From Oasisia sp. SBJ-2009 (taxonomy: Eukaryota > Annelida > Polychaeta > Sabellida > Siboglinidae): 64,000 nucleotides of DNA. Below are positions 12,729 through 24,105 of this stretch, piece after piece. The notes beneath the pieces were generated by a model. That model made no database searches. It had not been told where the DNA came from and was given only the letters and a program-made list of their open reading frames with translations. Position numbers and translations under genes: made by a program. Location: NCBI GenBank assembly GCA_964017155.1, contig OZ024867.1:29954312-30018311 (forward strand), read 5' to 3'. Every line of letters starts with the position of its first letter. Position 1 is the stretch's first letter.

Positions 12729-13895
12729 GTTGGTTCTGGTTAACAACCCGATTCAATATCCGCCAAATGGCAACAGATCAGCACACTGTTGACACTGAAT
12801 TGGTCTTTCGTTCGTAATTACAGCAGTGTAGTGAAGCTAACTAACAAGTTGCTTAGAAACCGTTCGTGATGCCACGGCGTTGTTCGACGTTATGTGTTGC
12901 TATGATTGTACAATTAACTTGTCATTGACCAGTTCGATCTTCCGCGGGAAAGGCAGCACGAAATAGTTTAACGTGACACATAGTCTTGTTGTTGTGGTGA
13001 ATCGATACGCCTTCACTACCGAACACACTTCAAGTCAACCGTTTGGACCAGATCTACGGTTGTATTCAGCCTCTTCAGTCAACGTTTCTTGAAACCCACC
13101 TGTATTTTGCTTGAAACGTTTCTTTATACATTGGTGTCCGTTATACCGTGTTGTAAGTGTCACGTGTGTACAATACACCATCAGCAAATCAGTTGCCAAA
13201 AGAAGAACGATTCGAATGCATAGCGCTGTGTTGTTCACACTGATGTAATTATGGCTAGTCTTTTAGGCTGCATTGGGTCAAGTGTTTTATGTCGCATCGC
13301 CATTGGACAGCTGTCGCTAATACTGACACGGGCATGAATATGGATGTTTGTGCAAGCATATTTCATGATAATGTCAATCCCATTAGTAATCCGAGTAATT
13401 CCATTACTGCAATACCGTTGCTAATTGCACTCCACTTACACACAATAACAGGTGTGTTTTATATGATGCATTATCGACATTATGGACTATTCAGAATGTT
13501 TTATGCCTTACATCCTGTTAGAGATGTTTAATCTAGCAGCACGCCGGCTTCCTTGGGCAGTATTCAACCACGTAGTATCAGTACTTGAGACTACTCATAT
13601 AATTACCCATAACCCTATACCCAATATCCATTCACGTATAGAGTAAGCATATACAAATGTTATTATTTTCCTCTCAAGAAGCTTCTGTACACAAACAGTA
13701 GAGTTTGAAATACGCGCAGGTAATATTTACTATGTTTTAAGCAAGATTTGAGAATCGCATGTAGACATTGATATTGATGCATGTAAGAACATCCGCTACA
13801 CTCCGACATTGAAGTACAATTGGCTCATAAGACTGCGAAGACGTTTCATTGGGATGTTTGTCTTGTACTGTATTGTACATTCGAATGCGCCACTT
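12729..13895. other. 5' flank of GPCR 2 and intergenic DNA
   Basis: Positions 12745-12775 carry the block shared with the GPCR 1 upstream region, and GCATCGCCATTGGA at about 13293 matches 9228. The rest shows no gene or repeat that I can support. Confidence 0.45.
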
Positions 13896-13898
13896 TTA

Positions 13899-15530
13899 AT
13901 GAATGAATGAATGAATGAACGAATGAATGAATGAATGAATGAACGAATGAACGAATGGACGAGTGGACGAGTGGACGAGTGGGCGAGTGGGCGAGTGGGC
14001 GAGTGGACGAGTGGACGAGTGGACGAGTGGACGAGTGGACGAGTGGACGAGTGGACGAGTGGACGAGTGGACGAGTGGACGAGTGGACGAGTGGACGAGT
14101 GGACGAGTGGACGAGTGGACGAGTGGACGAGTGGACGGGTGGACGGGTGGACGGGTGGACGGGTGGACGGGTGGACGGGTGAACGGGTGAACGGGTGAAC
14201 GGGTGAACGGGTGAACGGGTGAACGGGTGAACGGGTGAACGGGTGAACGGGTGAACGGGTGAGCGGGTGAGCGGGTGAGCGGGTGAGCGGGTGAGCGGGT
14301 GAGCGGGTGAGCGGGTGAGCGGGTGAGCGGGTGAGCGGGTGAGCGGGTGAGCGGGTGAGCGGGTGAGCGGGTGAGCGGGTGAGCGGGTGAGCGGGTGAGC
14401 GGGTGAGCGGGTGAGCGGGTGAGCGGGTGAGCGGGTGAGCGGGTGAGCGGGTGAGCGGGTGAGCGGGTGAGCGGGTGAGCGGGTGAGCGGGTGAGGGGGT
14501 GAGGGGGTGAGGGGGTGAGGGGGTGAGGGGGTGAGGGGGTGAGGGGGTGAGGGGGTGAGGGGGTGAGGGGGTGAGGGGGTGAGGGGGTGAGGGGGTGAGG
14601 GGGTGAGGGGGTGAGGGGGTGAGGGGGTGAGGGGGTGAGGGGGTGAGTGGGTGAGTGGGTGAGTGGGTGAGTGGGTGAGTGGGTGAGTGGGTGAGTGGGT
14701 GAGTGGGTGAGTGGGTGAGTGGGTGAGTGGGTGAGTGGGTGAGTGGGTGAGTGGGTGAGTGGGTGAGTGGGTGAGTGGGTGAGTGGGTGAGTGGGTGAGT
14801 GGGTGAGTGGGTGAGTGGGTGAGTGGGTGAGTGGGTGAGTGGGTGAGTGGGTGAGTGGGTGAGTGGGTGAGTGGGTGAGTGGGTGAGTGGGTGAGTGGGT
14901 GAGTGGGTGAGTGGGTGAGTGGGTGAGTGGGTGAGTGGGTGAGTGGGTGAGTGGGTGAGTGGGTGAGTGGGTGAGTGGGTGAGTGGGTGAGTGGGTGAGT
15001 GGGTGAGTGGGTGAGTGGGTGAGTGGGTGAGTGGGTGAGTGGGTGAGTGGGTGAGTGGGTGAGTGGGTGAGTGGGTGAGTGGGTGAGTGGGTGAGTGGGT
15101 GAGTGGGTGAGTGGGTGAGTGGGTGAGTGGGTGAGTGGGTGAGTGGGTGAGTGGGTGAGTGGGTGAGTGGGTGAGTGGGTGAGTGGGTGCGTGGGTGCGT
15201 GGGTGCGTGGGTGAGTGGGTGAGTATGTGAGTGGGTGAGTGGGTGAGTGTGTGAGTCGGTGAGTCGGTGAGTCGGTGAGTCGGTGAGTGGGTGAGTGGGT
15301 GAGTGGGTGAGTGGGTGAGTGGGTGAGTGGGTGAGTGGGTGAGTGGGTGAGTGGGTGAGTGGGTGAATGGTGAATGGGTGAATGGGTGAATGGGTGAATG
15401 GGTGAATGGGTGAATGGGTGACTGGGTGACTGGGTGACTGGGTGACTGGGTGACTGGGTGACTGGGTGACTGGGTGACTGGGTGACTGGGTGAATGGGTG
15501 AATGGGTGAATGGGTGAATGGGTGAATGTA
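13899..15530. repeat. 1.6-kb satellite of an 8-bp unit (G-A-N-N-G-G-G-T), zoned by variant
   Basis: Tetramer GAAT/GAAC at 13899-13958 passes into 8-mers. Each variant is confined to a block: GGACGAGT (to ~14137), GGACGGGT (to ~14180), GAACGGGT (to ~14260), GAGCGGGT (to ~14492), GAGGGGGT (to ~14646), GAGTGGGT (to ~15188). Next come GCGTGGGT, GAGTCGGT and GAGTGGGT patches, then GAATGGGT, GACTGGGT and GAATGGGT to the end. A 559-codon open frame runs through it on the minus strand (THPLTHSP-like repeats), but only because 8-mers without stops stay open. It is not a gene. Confidence 0.95.
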
Positions 15531-15592
15531 CACCTTTACTGTATTACTTTGCATACATTTCAGCTTGGTAGTCATATCAGGCAGTCAGATCA

Positions 15593-15698
15593 GGCGGGCG
15601 GGCGGGCGGGCGGGCGGGCGGGCAAGCGGGCGGGCGGGCGGGCGGGCGGGCGGGCGGGCGGGCGGGCGGGCGGGCGGGCGGGCGGGCGGGCGGGCATG

Positions 15699-15778
<80 letters not shown>

Positions 15779-15793
15779 CAAGCAGGCAGGCAG
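15593..15793. repeat. (GGCG)n then (GGCA)n tetranucleotide array
   Basis: GGGC/GGCG units at 15593-15695 switch sharply to GCAG/GGCA units at 15696-15793, with single-base interruptions near 15623 and 15780. The junction is one base change per unit, the same pattern as the zoned 8-bp satellite next door. Confidence 0.95.
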
Positions 15794-15799
15794 ATAAGT

Positions 15800-16040
15800 G
15801 GAGTGTGATGTGTGTTGAATCATAAGTGATGTTTGTTGTGTGATATGTGATGTGTAATCTTTGATGTACTGTGTGTGATTTTGTGTTGTGATGTTTGTTA
15901 TTAGATGTGTGATGTGTGATATTATATGTGTGAGTGTGTGAGTGTGTTGTGTGAAGTGTGGTAAGCAATGTGCGATGTGTGTATGTAAGTACGTACGTGT
16001 GTACGTATGTACGTGTGTGCGTGACCCGTGTTTACCAGAC
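15800..16040. repeat. degenerate TG-rich sequence
   Basis: Irregular TGTGATGTGT and TGTGTGAGTG phrases, ending in GTACGTAC-type repeats. This looks like the eroded continuation of the arrays to its left. Confidence 0.6.
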
Positions 16041-17266
16041 ATGATACCTGTTTAATGACCAGCGGAAGTTTCGACTAAGTAATGTCTTTGAATAAGTATT
16101 ACACACCATAATATATTCAAGCACGTTGACTGTTTTAGATCCGGCCTTTGCTAAAGGTCCATAGGACTCTGAGATGTTTAATGTTCACTGGTTTGCAACA
16201 GCTATGCATGTTATGCCGTCTTGTTTTGTACTTGTCATCGAAACACATTAAAAATGCAATTTACTTTGACACTATGCCTGTTTTTGTAGATGGCTTAATT
16301 CAACTAGTAGTAGCTCACTAAGTTACATAAAGATGTGAGGTCTATGGATAACATAATTATACAGGAATAGTAATCTGCCCAAGGTTCGGCAGTCAAAACA
16401 CAAAGAAATATGACATTTTGCTTATGTGACCTTACCATAACGCATATCCTAGTTATTAGTATTGTAATTTACTAGTTCTAATATATCAGCTATTTAAAAT
16501 AACTATTCTGAATACGTATAGGACCACGTCACATTAGCGAATGACACAAATAAATATGCATCCCATAGTTCCCGGATCAAAATCCCATTTTACCCGTATG
16601 TGCGGGTAAAATGGGAATTGTGCTGGTAAAACGGGATTTATCAAAATATAATTATGTCAACAAAATAACAATACGATGTTGTGTTTTTGGTGTGTTTGGG
16701 CGATACACAACAAACTGTTACCATAATGCGCAAAGTGTGGGTGCGAAGAACAACGGAACGTTAACTCTCCCATATTGTCCGGGTTTCCCATACATGTGCG
16801 TGCGTTAATTAGTACTCGTTCGCGAGCACGCATATGCCACTGCAATCCGCCGTGAGCATTGGCTACGCGACAATATAAAATGCGCAGTGAAGAAAGCTGG
16901 TTATATCAACGTCATCAATTAAGTTGCGCTGAGCACACAAATTATGTGTTTGTATCGACCATTGCCGCAACTTGTTGTCGCACGTAAGTGGAGATACTTA
17001 AAGATAATATCCAGTTGGAACTAGCGTGATGTGTTATAATACAACGTTGTACAGGAAGTGCGTAATACATGTTCGAATTGAACCGTGTTCCGCATGTAAA
17101 TGATTGATGACGAACGTCCAATTACGAATGTGTGCAAGTGTTGCTTTTAGACAGGTGCGCATTATATGCAATTGTATTATGGATTTATGTCGACATCAGG
17201 GCGAAATTAGATAATTGTGGCCGTTCGCAATACAAATGTATTGTCAGGTAACAACGAAATACAAAT
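16041..17266. other. intergenic DNA with one perfect hairpin
   Basis: No gene is supported. The notable feature is the hairpin at 16584-16615. Upstream of the next array the sequence is unique-looking. Confidence 0.5.
16584..16615. repeat. perfect 13-bp inverted repeat
   Basis: CCCATTTTACCCG at 16584-16596 and its exact reverse complement at 16603-16615, with a 6-bp loop (TATGTG). A third partial copy, GGTAAAACGGGA, follows at 16624-16635, so the arm sequence has been reused. Confidence 0.85.
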
Positions 17267-17267
17267 G

Positions 17268-17789
17268 AGAGAGAGAGAGAGAGAAAGAGAGACAGAGAGA
17301 CAGAGAGACAGAGAGACAGAGAGACAGAGAGACAGAGAGACATAGAGACAGAGAGACAGAGAGACAGAGAGACAGAGAGACAGAGAGACAGAGAGACAGA
17401 GAGACAGAGAGACAGAGAGACAGAGAGACAGAGAGACAGAGAGACAGAGAGACAGAGAGACAGAGAGACAGAGAGACAGAGAGACAGAGAGACAGAGAGA
17501 CAGAGAGACAGAGAGACAGAGAGACAGAGAGACAGAGAGACAGAGAGACAGAGAGACAGAGAGACAGAGAGACAGAGAGACAGAGAGACAGAGAGACAGA
17601 GAGACAGAGAGACAGAGAGACAGAGAGACAGAGAGACAGAGAGACAGAGAGACAGAGAGACAGAGAGACAGAGAGACAGAGAGACAGAGAGACAGAGAGA
17701 CAGAGAGACAGAGAGACAGAGAGACAGAGAGACAGAGAGACAGAGAGACAGAGAGACAGAGAGACAGAGAGACAGAGAGACAGAGAGAG
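17268..17789. repeat. (CAGAGAGA)n 8-bp satellite
   Basis: About 62 near-perfect units of an 8-bp purine-rich repeat, beginning as plain (GA)n. One variant unit (CATAGAGA) lies near 17340. Ser/Leu-rich open frames on the minus strand are repeat artefacts. Confidence 0.97.
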
Positions 17790-18084
17790 CATCAGAATAG
17801 GATACACTGTACACTTATATGGCTTATGCTGATGATATTACCGTATTCCCAACACATGTACACGATACGCAAACCCTGTTTGATATGTGTGCAGTACACA
17901 GTAAAAGATAGGGATTCAAGTTTGGGGTTGAAAAATCGAAATGAGCGATTGTTGGAAAAATTCCGTTATACTAAAAACCAAAGTGGAGGCTTGACGATAC
18001 ATATATTTATGAAGATGAATGACTTTATGTACTTGGTAATGTGTTTAATCGTTGGCAATCGGTAATGATGCCAACCATGTCACC

Positions 18085-19245
18085 AACAAACTACCAAAGT
18101 GCAGACAGTAATGTTATGGGCTTGGTAGTCTCTTTCACTAATGACAATAACTGTAGGGTTTCGTCCATGTGTTTTGCTCGTTGGTGTGATATTAATCTGA
18201 TCGGAGCTGCAAAGCCTCTGCCAAAGTTGGTACAGAAGACGGTAGGTGCACAAGCATCTGGAAGCCCTTGTCGGGGATTCTGATCATGCTGGTAATTTTG
18301 TGATATGTTTTCTTCAATATGGCTATATCCTTCGTGATTGGCCTGCATCCACTGTTGTCTACCTTGTATAAGAGTCTCCCTTGTGATTTTTTTAATTTTG
18401 ACTACACATTTGTATCGCAGACGTTGTCCGCCATGAAAACGTTTCCCTTTGGTCCCCCCCCCCCCATAGAATACCGCCTTTGGGAGTCTGCTGTCATTCA
18501 CATCGGTGATATGTCCAGTCCAACTGAGTTAGGAAGCGGGTAGAGTGGCTTTTATGCTGGCCACATTAGCCTGTCTCAGGACGTCAACATTTGGGATATT
18601 GTCTTTCCATGAGACCACGAGGATTTGTCGTAGATGCAGGAGAAGTTTGTTTTCTAATGTGTCGATGGCAGAGAGTGTATGGCTCGGCTGAATATAGTAG
18701 TGTTGGAAACATAATTGCTTATACATCTTGCACTATGTGAAAACTAATACCATGTTGTGACCATATCTTCCAGAATCCAGAGGAGAACACATGCGGTTGT
18801 TACTGTCCACATCAATGGTGTTGTCAGATGTAACAACAGTTCTACCCAGATAGGTGGAGTTCTTAACTGATTTCAGTAGAGTGATTGATTCTAAGTCCAA
18901 GCAGAGTGGCAGCTTCTTCAAAGTGTTTACAACTCTCTCTGGTGTCTTCTTGTGTATGTGCAATGATAGCAGCATCGTCTGAAATAGTAGATCACGAATG
19001 CAAAGTTCTGGAGTTGTTATGCTTGATTTTAGTCTAGCCAACTGAAATATATATTTCTGTCAGATATATTGCGGATGAAAAATCTTGCATTAATGTGTTC
19101 GGAAACCATTGACAGTAATGCTTACAGAAAGAGAGTGAACAAGGTAGGTGCCAAGACACATCCTGGCATTAGTTAACGGCTAATTTCAGAAGGATTTATG
19201 CAGAATTGTCCGGCTGTTGAGAGCAGCGTCACACTTGTCTTTGTA
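18085..19245 (-). mobile_element. degenerate non-LTR retrotransposon (RT C-terminal half)
   Basis: Minus-strand order from 19245 to 18085: GCVLAPTLF (RT motif B region, ~19170); a stretch aligning with RELLFADD...KKTEVLY but with FADD lost (now FQTM); STYLGRTV (~18820), matching TYLGSTIS; LRQILVVSWKDNIPN (~18620), matching the LRSIMRITWMDKV region; LPKAVFYGG...GGQRLRYK (~18430); and a C-terminal zinc-finger-like FCTNFGRGFAAPIRLISH (~18170). Apart from that finger, the order matches the element at 56590-59030, so it is the same or a closely related family. Stops and frameshifts show it is dead. Confidence 0.7.
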
Positions 19246-19269
19246 TTGATTATATACTCGCAGCCGGGT

Positions 19270-19793
19270 GAACAGCATTCTCCAAGCACCGCGTATTCAA
19301 GGGTAACATCGGAACGTGCTTGAAGAGACAAATCTACAATTCATGTGTAATTTCATCAATGACATACAGCGCGGACAGATGGGCACTCACCACCCGTGCA
19401 AAGAACAAGCTAGCCGCGCATAAACAAAGATGGAAAGGAGTATGTTAAACTTGACATACAGGGACTGACAAACAAACATCTGGGTAGAGAAAAGGCATGG
19501 TGACAAACGTGATTGAACGTGTCAGAAAACGGAAGTGGACCTGGGCAGGGCACGTCAGTAGGATACGAGATAACCGATGCACATTGCGTATCACGAACTG
19601 GAAAACCTACGAAAGGAAAAATACCTAAAGGAAGACTGGTGAGACGTTGGAAAGACGAACTAGACGACTACTGGAAGGGTATCATCTGGCAGAGGATAGC
19701 GCAAGATAGGCAGATGTGGAAGCAACATGCTGAGGCTTTGGCCCAACTACGGAACACTATGATTGCATAATGATGATGACGATGATGATGATA

Positions 19794-19796
<3 letters not shown>
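19270..19796 (+). mobile_element. RTE-like non-LTR retrotransposon 3' end, copy 1
   Basis: A conceptual frame begins near CLKRQIYNSCV (~19318), and the second half is open from 19513. It reads [53 protein letters not shown] and ends TMIA-stop at 19768-19770. This is the C-terminus of an RTE-type reverse transcriptase. A GATGAT tail (about 19771-19793) follows and passes directly into (TA)n. Two further copies are at 46430-46928 and 47255-47515. The 5' part is missing. Confidence 0.7.

Positions 19797-19870
<74 letters not shown>
19797..19870. repeat. (TA)n microsatellite at a retroelement tail
   Basis: Starts right after the GATGAT tail of the RTE-like copy. A second TA run lies at 19957-19987. 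Confidence 0.95.
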
Positions 19871-19873
<3 letters not shown>

Positions 19874-19952
19874 CTGTATATATTGTTGCTGTATATTTTA
19901 TCAGACATTTTATTGTTCACCGTGTCTTTTGTATGTGAATGCATGTATGAAC

Positions 19953-21245
<1,293 letters not shown>

Positions 21246-21439
21246 TATATAATATACACGCACACGCACACGCAAACAGTACACATATTAATCAACCAAG
21301 TACATAAAGTAAGAAACGTTCAAATGGTAAACATTGCCTACATTGGAGATGTCATGGTGTGATACGGATGCGTTGATTGCAATATGACTCCAGCAGGAAC
21401 AACTTCTTTTATTCGGGATTGCATGGTGTGTGTCCGTTT

Positions 21440-21916
21440 TTGTATGTACGTACGTACATGTACGTATGTACGTACGTACATGTACGTACGTACGTATGTA
21501 TGTATGTATGTATGTATGTATGTATGTATGTATGTATGTATGTATGTATGTATGTATGTATGTATGTATGTGTATGTATGAATGTATGTATGTATGTATG
21601 TATGTATGTATGTATGTATGTATGTATGTATGTATGTATGTATGTATGTATGTATTGAAGTGTATATATGTATGGGATTGTTTATGTGTGTATGTATGTA
21701 TGTATGTATGTATGTATGTATGTATGTATGTATGTATGTATGTATGTATGTATGTATGTATGTATGTGTATGTATGAATGTATGTATGTATGTATGTATG
21801 TATGTATGTATGTATGTATGTATGTATGTATGTATGTATGTATGTATGCATGTATGTATGTATGTATTGAAGTGTATATATGTATGGGATTGTTTATGTG
21901 TGTATGTATGTATGTA

Positions 21917-21925
<9 letters not shown>
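21440..21925. repeat. (TGTA)n tetranucleotide array with a duplicated higher-order unit
   Basis: TGTA repeats begin as TACG-rich at 21447-21493. A non-repeat insert (TTGAAGTGTATATATGTATG, then GGATTG) occurs at about 21655 and again at about 21867, 212 bp apart. A GTATGTATGAATG marker occurs at about 21575 and 21771. The array therefore contains a tandem copy of a ~200-bp block. Confidence 0.9.
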
Positions 21926-22684
<759 letters not shown>

Positions 22685-23045
22685 GTCAAGTTTATTGTTC
22701 ACGCCCATACGAGACCAGCTATATACGAGTATCGCTGTACACTATCCTCGGGATTATTCAAAGCGTTGTACACTTCACATCCGGACAGGCTAGTTCAGTT
22801 TCACACCACCTCGAATTCAGTGGAAAGCGTCCAGCCACGGTGCAACCAATGCGCGAATACTAATCGTACACAAATATCCATCAGTGTCTATGTTCAGTTA
22901 ATCGTTCATACAGCTGAGTGACCTGTAGCAATGTATAGTTGACACGTTTCGTGTACAAGGTTCGACACAGCAGTACCGGATACGAACACTAGTTCTCTTA
23001 TTCAAGAATCAAACTCTCTAGTTACGGCGTCAGGGCGACGTGTTA
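22685..23045 (-). mobile_element. tRNA-derived SINE, diverged reversed copy
   Basis: The reverse complement keeps the order of the SINE at 122-450: a head with a decayed B-box (GTTCGTATCC), the body with CACTCAGCTGTATGA, and a tail with GTGTACAACGCTTTGAATAATCC. It differs more from the other copies than they do from each other, so it is older. Confidence 0.6.
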
Positions 23046-23379
23046 ACCAGACTATGCGCTGTGGACAGAGGATATGAAAGGCCGTCGAAGAAGCCAGGCT
23101 CGAAGTCTGCTCTTTCGTTGCGAACATTGGGTTCATTCGCCCTTCTTGTTCTGGTTCAATCAGTTGCACGCGTACCTGGCCAATGGCTATGGTGGATACT
23201 GGTGTAAGACATAAAGTATTTCATAAACTAATTTATTTATATATTTTATTGAGTAAATTGTAAAAACAATCGTATTATTATTATTTGTTTTAATATATAA
23301 TAATCATAATATTTAACTTTTAATATTTCATAAATAATTACGTTAGCAAGGGGTGGTTCCGGAAATATGGCGCTTTATA

Positions 23380-23412
<33 letters not shown>

Positions 23413-23966
23413 TGCAATCGCAATCATAACCAAAAATATAACAATATAATAATAACAAATATAATAGTAATAGTAATAATGGTAATAACGTTAGCTGCAT
23501 TAATTGAAGCGTTGCTGAATTGTTACTACAACATCAATAGAGCGGTCAATTGATCATGGTCCCGGGCAATGTAATGGCGATTGTCGTATGTATTTGGACT
23601 GTCTTATGCAAGCAATTGTTTAATACACCCAGGCGGGTTCGGTTTCCATTCATGTCCGTTAATCCGTTATTATGCCAAGATTTCTCCAAGAACAGGAAAC
23701 ACAAAACGCATTTGTTATCACTCTGAATGTGGCCCATGTATAATAGCAAACACGTAATAATTGAATAGCATATTGTTACTAGTAGGCCTAGTGTGGCCGT
23801 TGGTGTTATTGCAGTTCAATCCCACTTTATAGGTTACATATCAACAACCTAACGAGGCGATTAAAGGAAAATTACGCTATGAACGCAATGGATATCATTA
23901 CACTATACACATAAAGATTATCATTAGATTTACGCTCACTGTCTGGCCGAACTAAAGTTACTGATC
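23046..23966. other. intergenic DNA with a short (AAT)n run
   Basis: (AAT)n at about 23380-23412, followed by AT-rich degenerate trinucleotides to 23480. No gene supported. The 3' part is the upstream flank of the sulfotransferase gene. Confidence 0.5.
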
Positions 23967-24105
23967 GTTGGTCAAGTTACAAAAACTTGACACCCACACC
24001 GATAATAAAAAGAGATGTGTGCATACGTCATCGAATATGACCGTTGGCTGGTGTCGCCTTATATCCGGTCATACAAGTCCGTCCATTGTGTTTAATTCGT
24101 CAGAC

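Noticed and set aside
13896..15575. 559-codon minus-strand open frame rich in His, Pro, Ser and Thr
   Set aside because: It lies entirely in the 8-bp satellite. Its length follows from a stop-free repeat unit, and there is no domain or coding context.
13899..15793. CRISPR array or telomere
   Set aside because: Units are directly adjacent 4-8-mers with no spacers, in an animal genome. The unit is not TTAGGG or a known telomere repeat.
17185..17814. Leu-Ser-Val-Ser repeat protein resembling a hydrophobic silk-like chain
   Set aside because: Caused by the CAGAGAGA satellite on the opposite strand.
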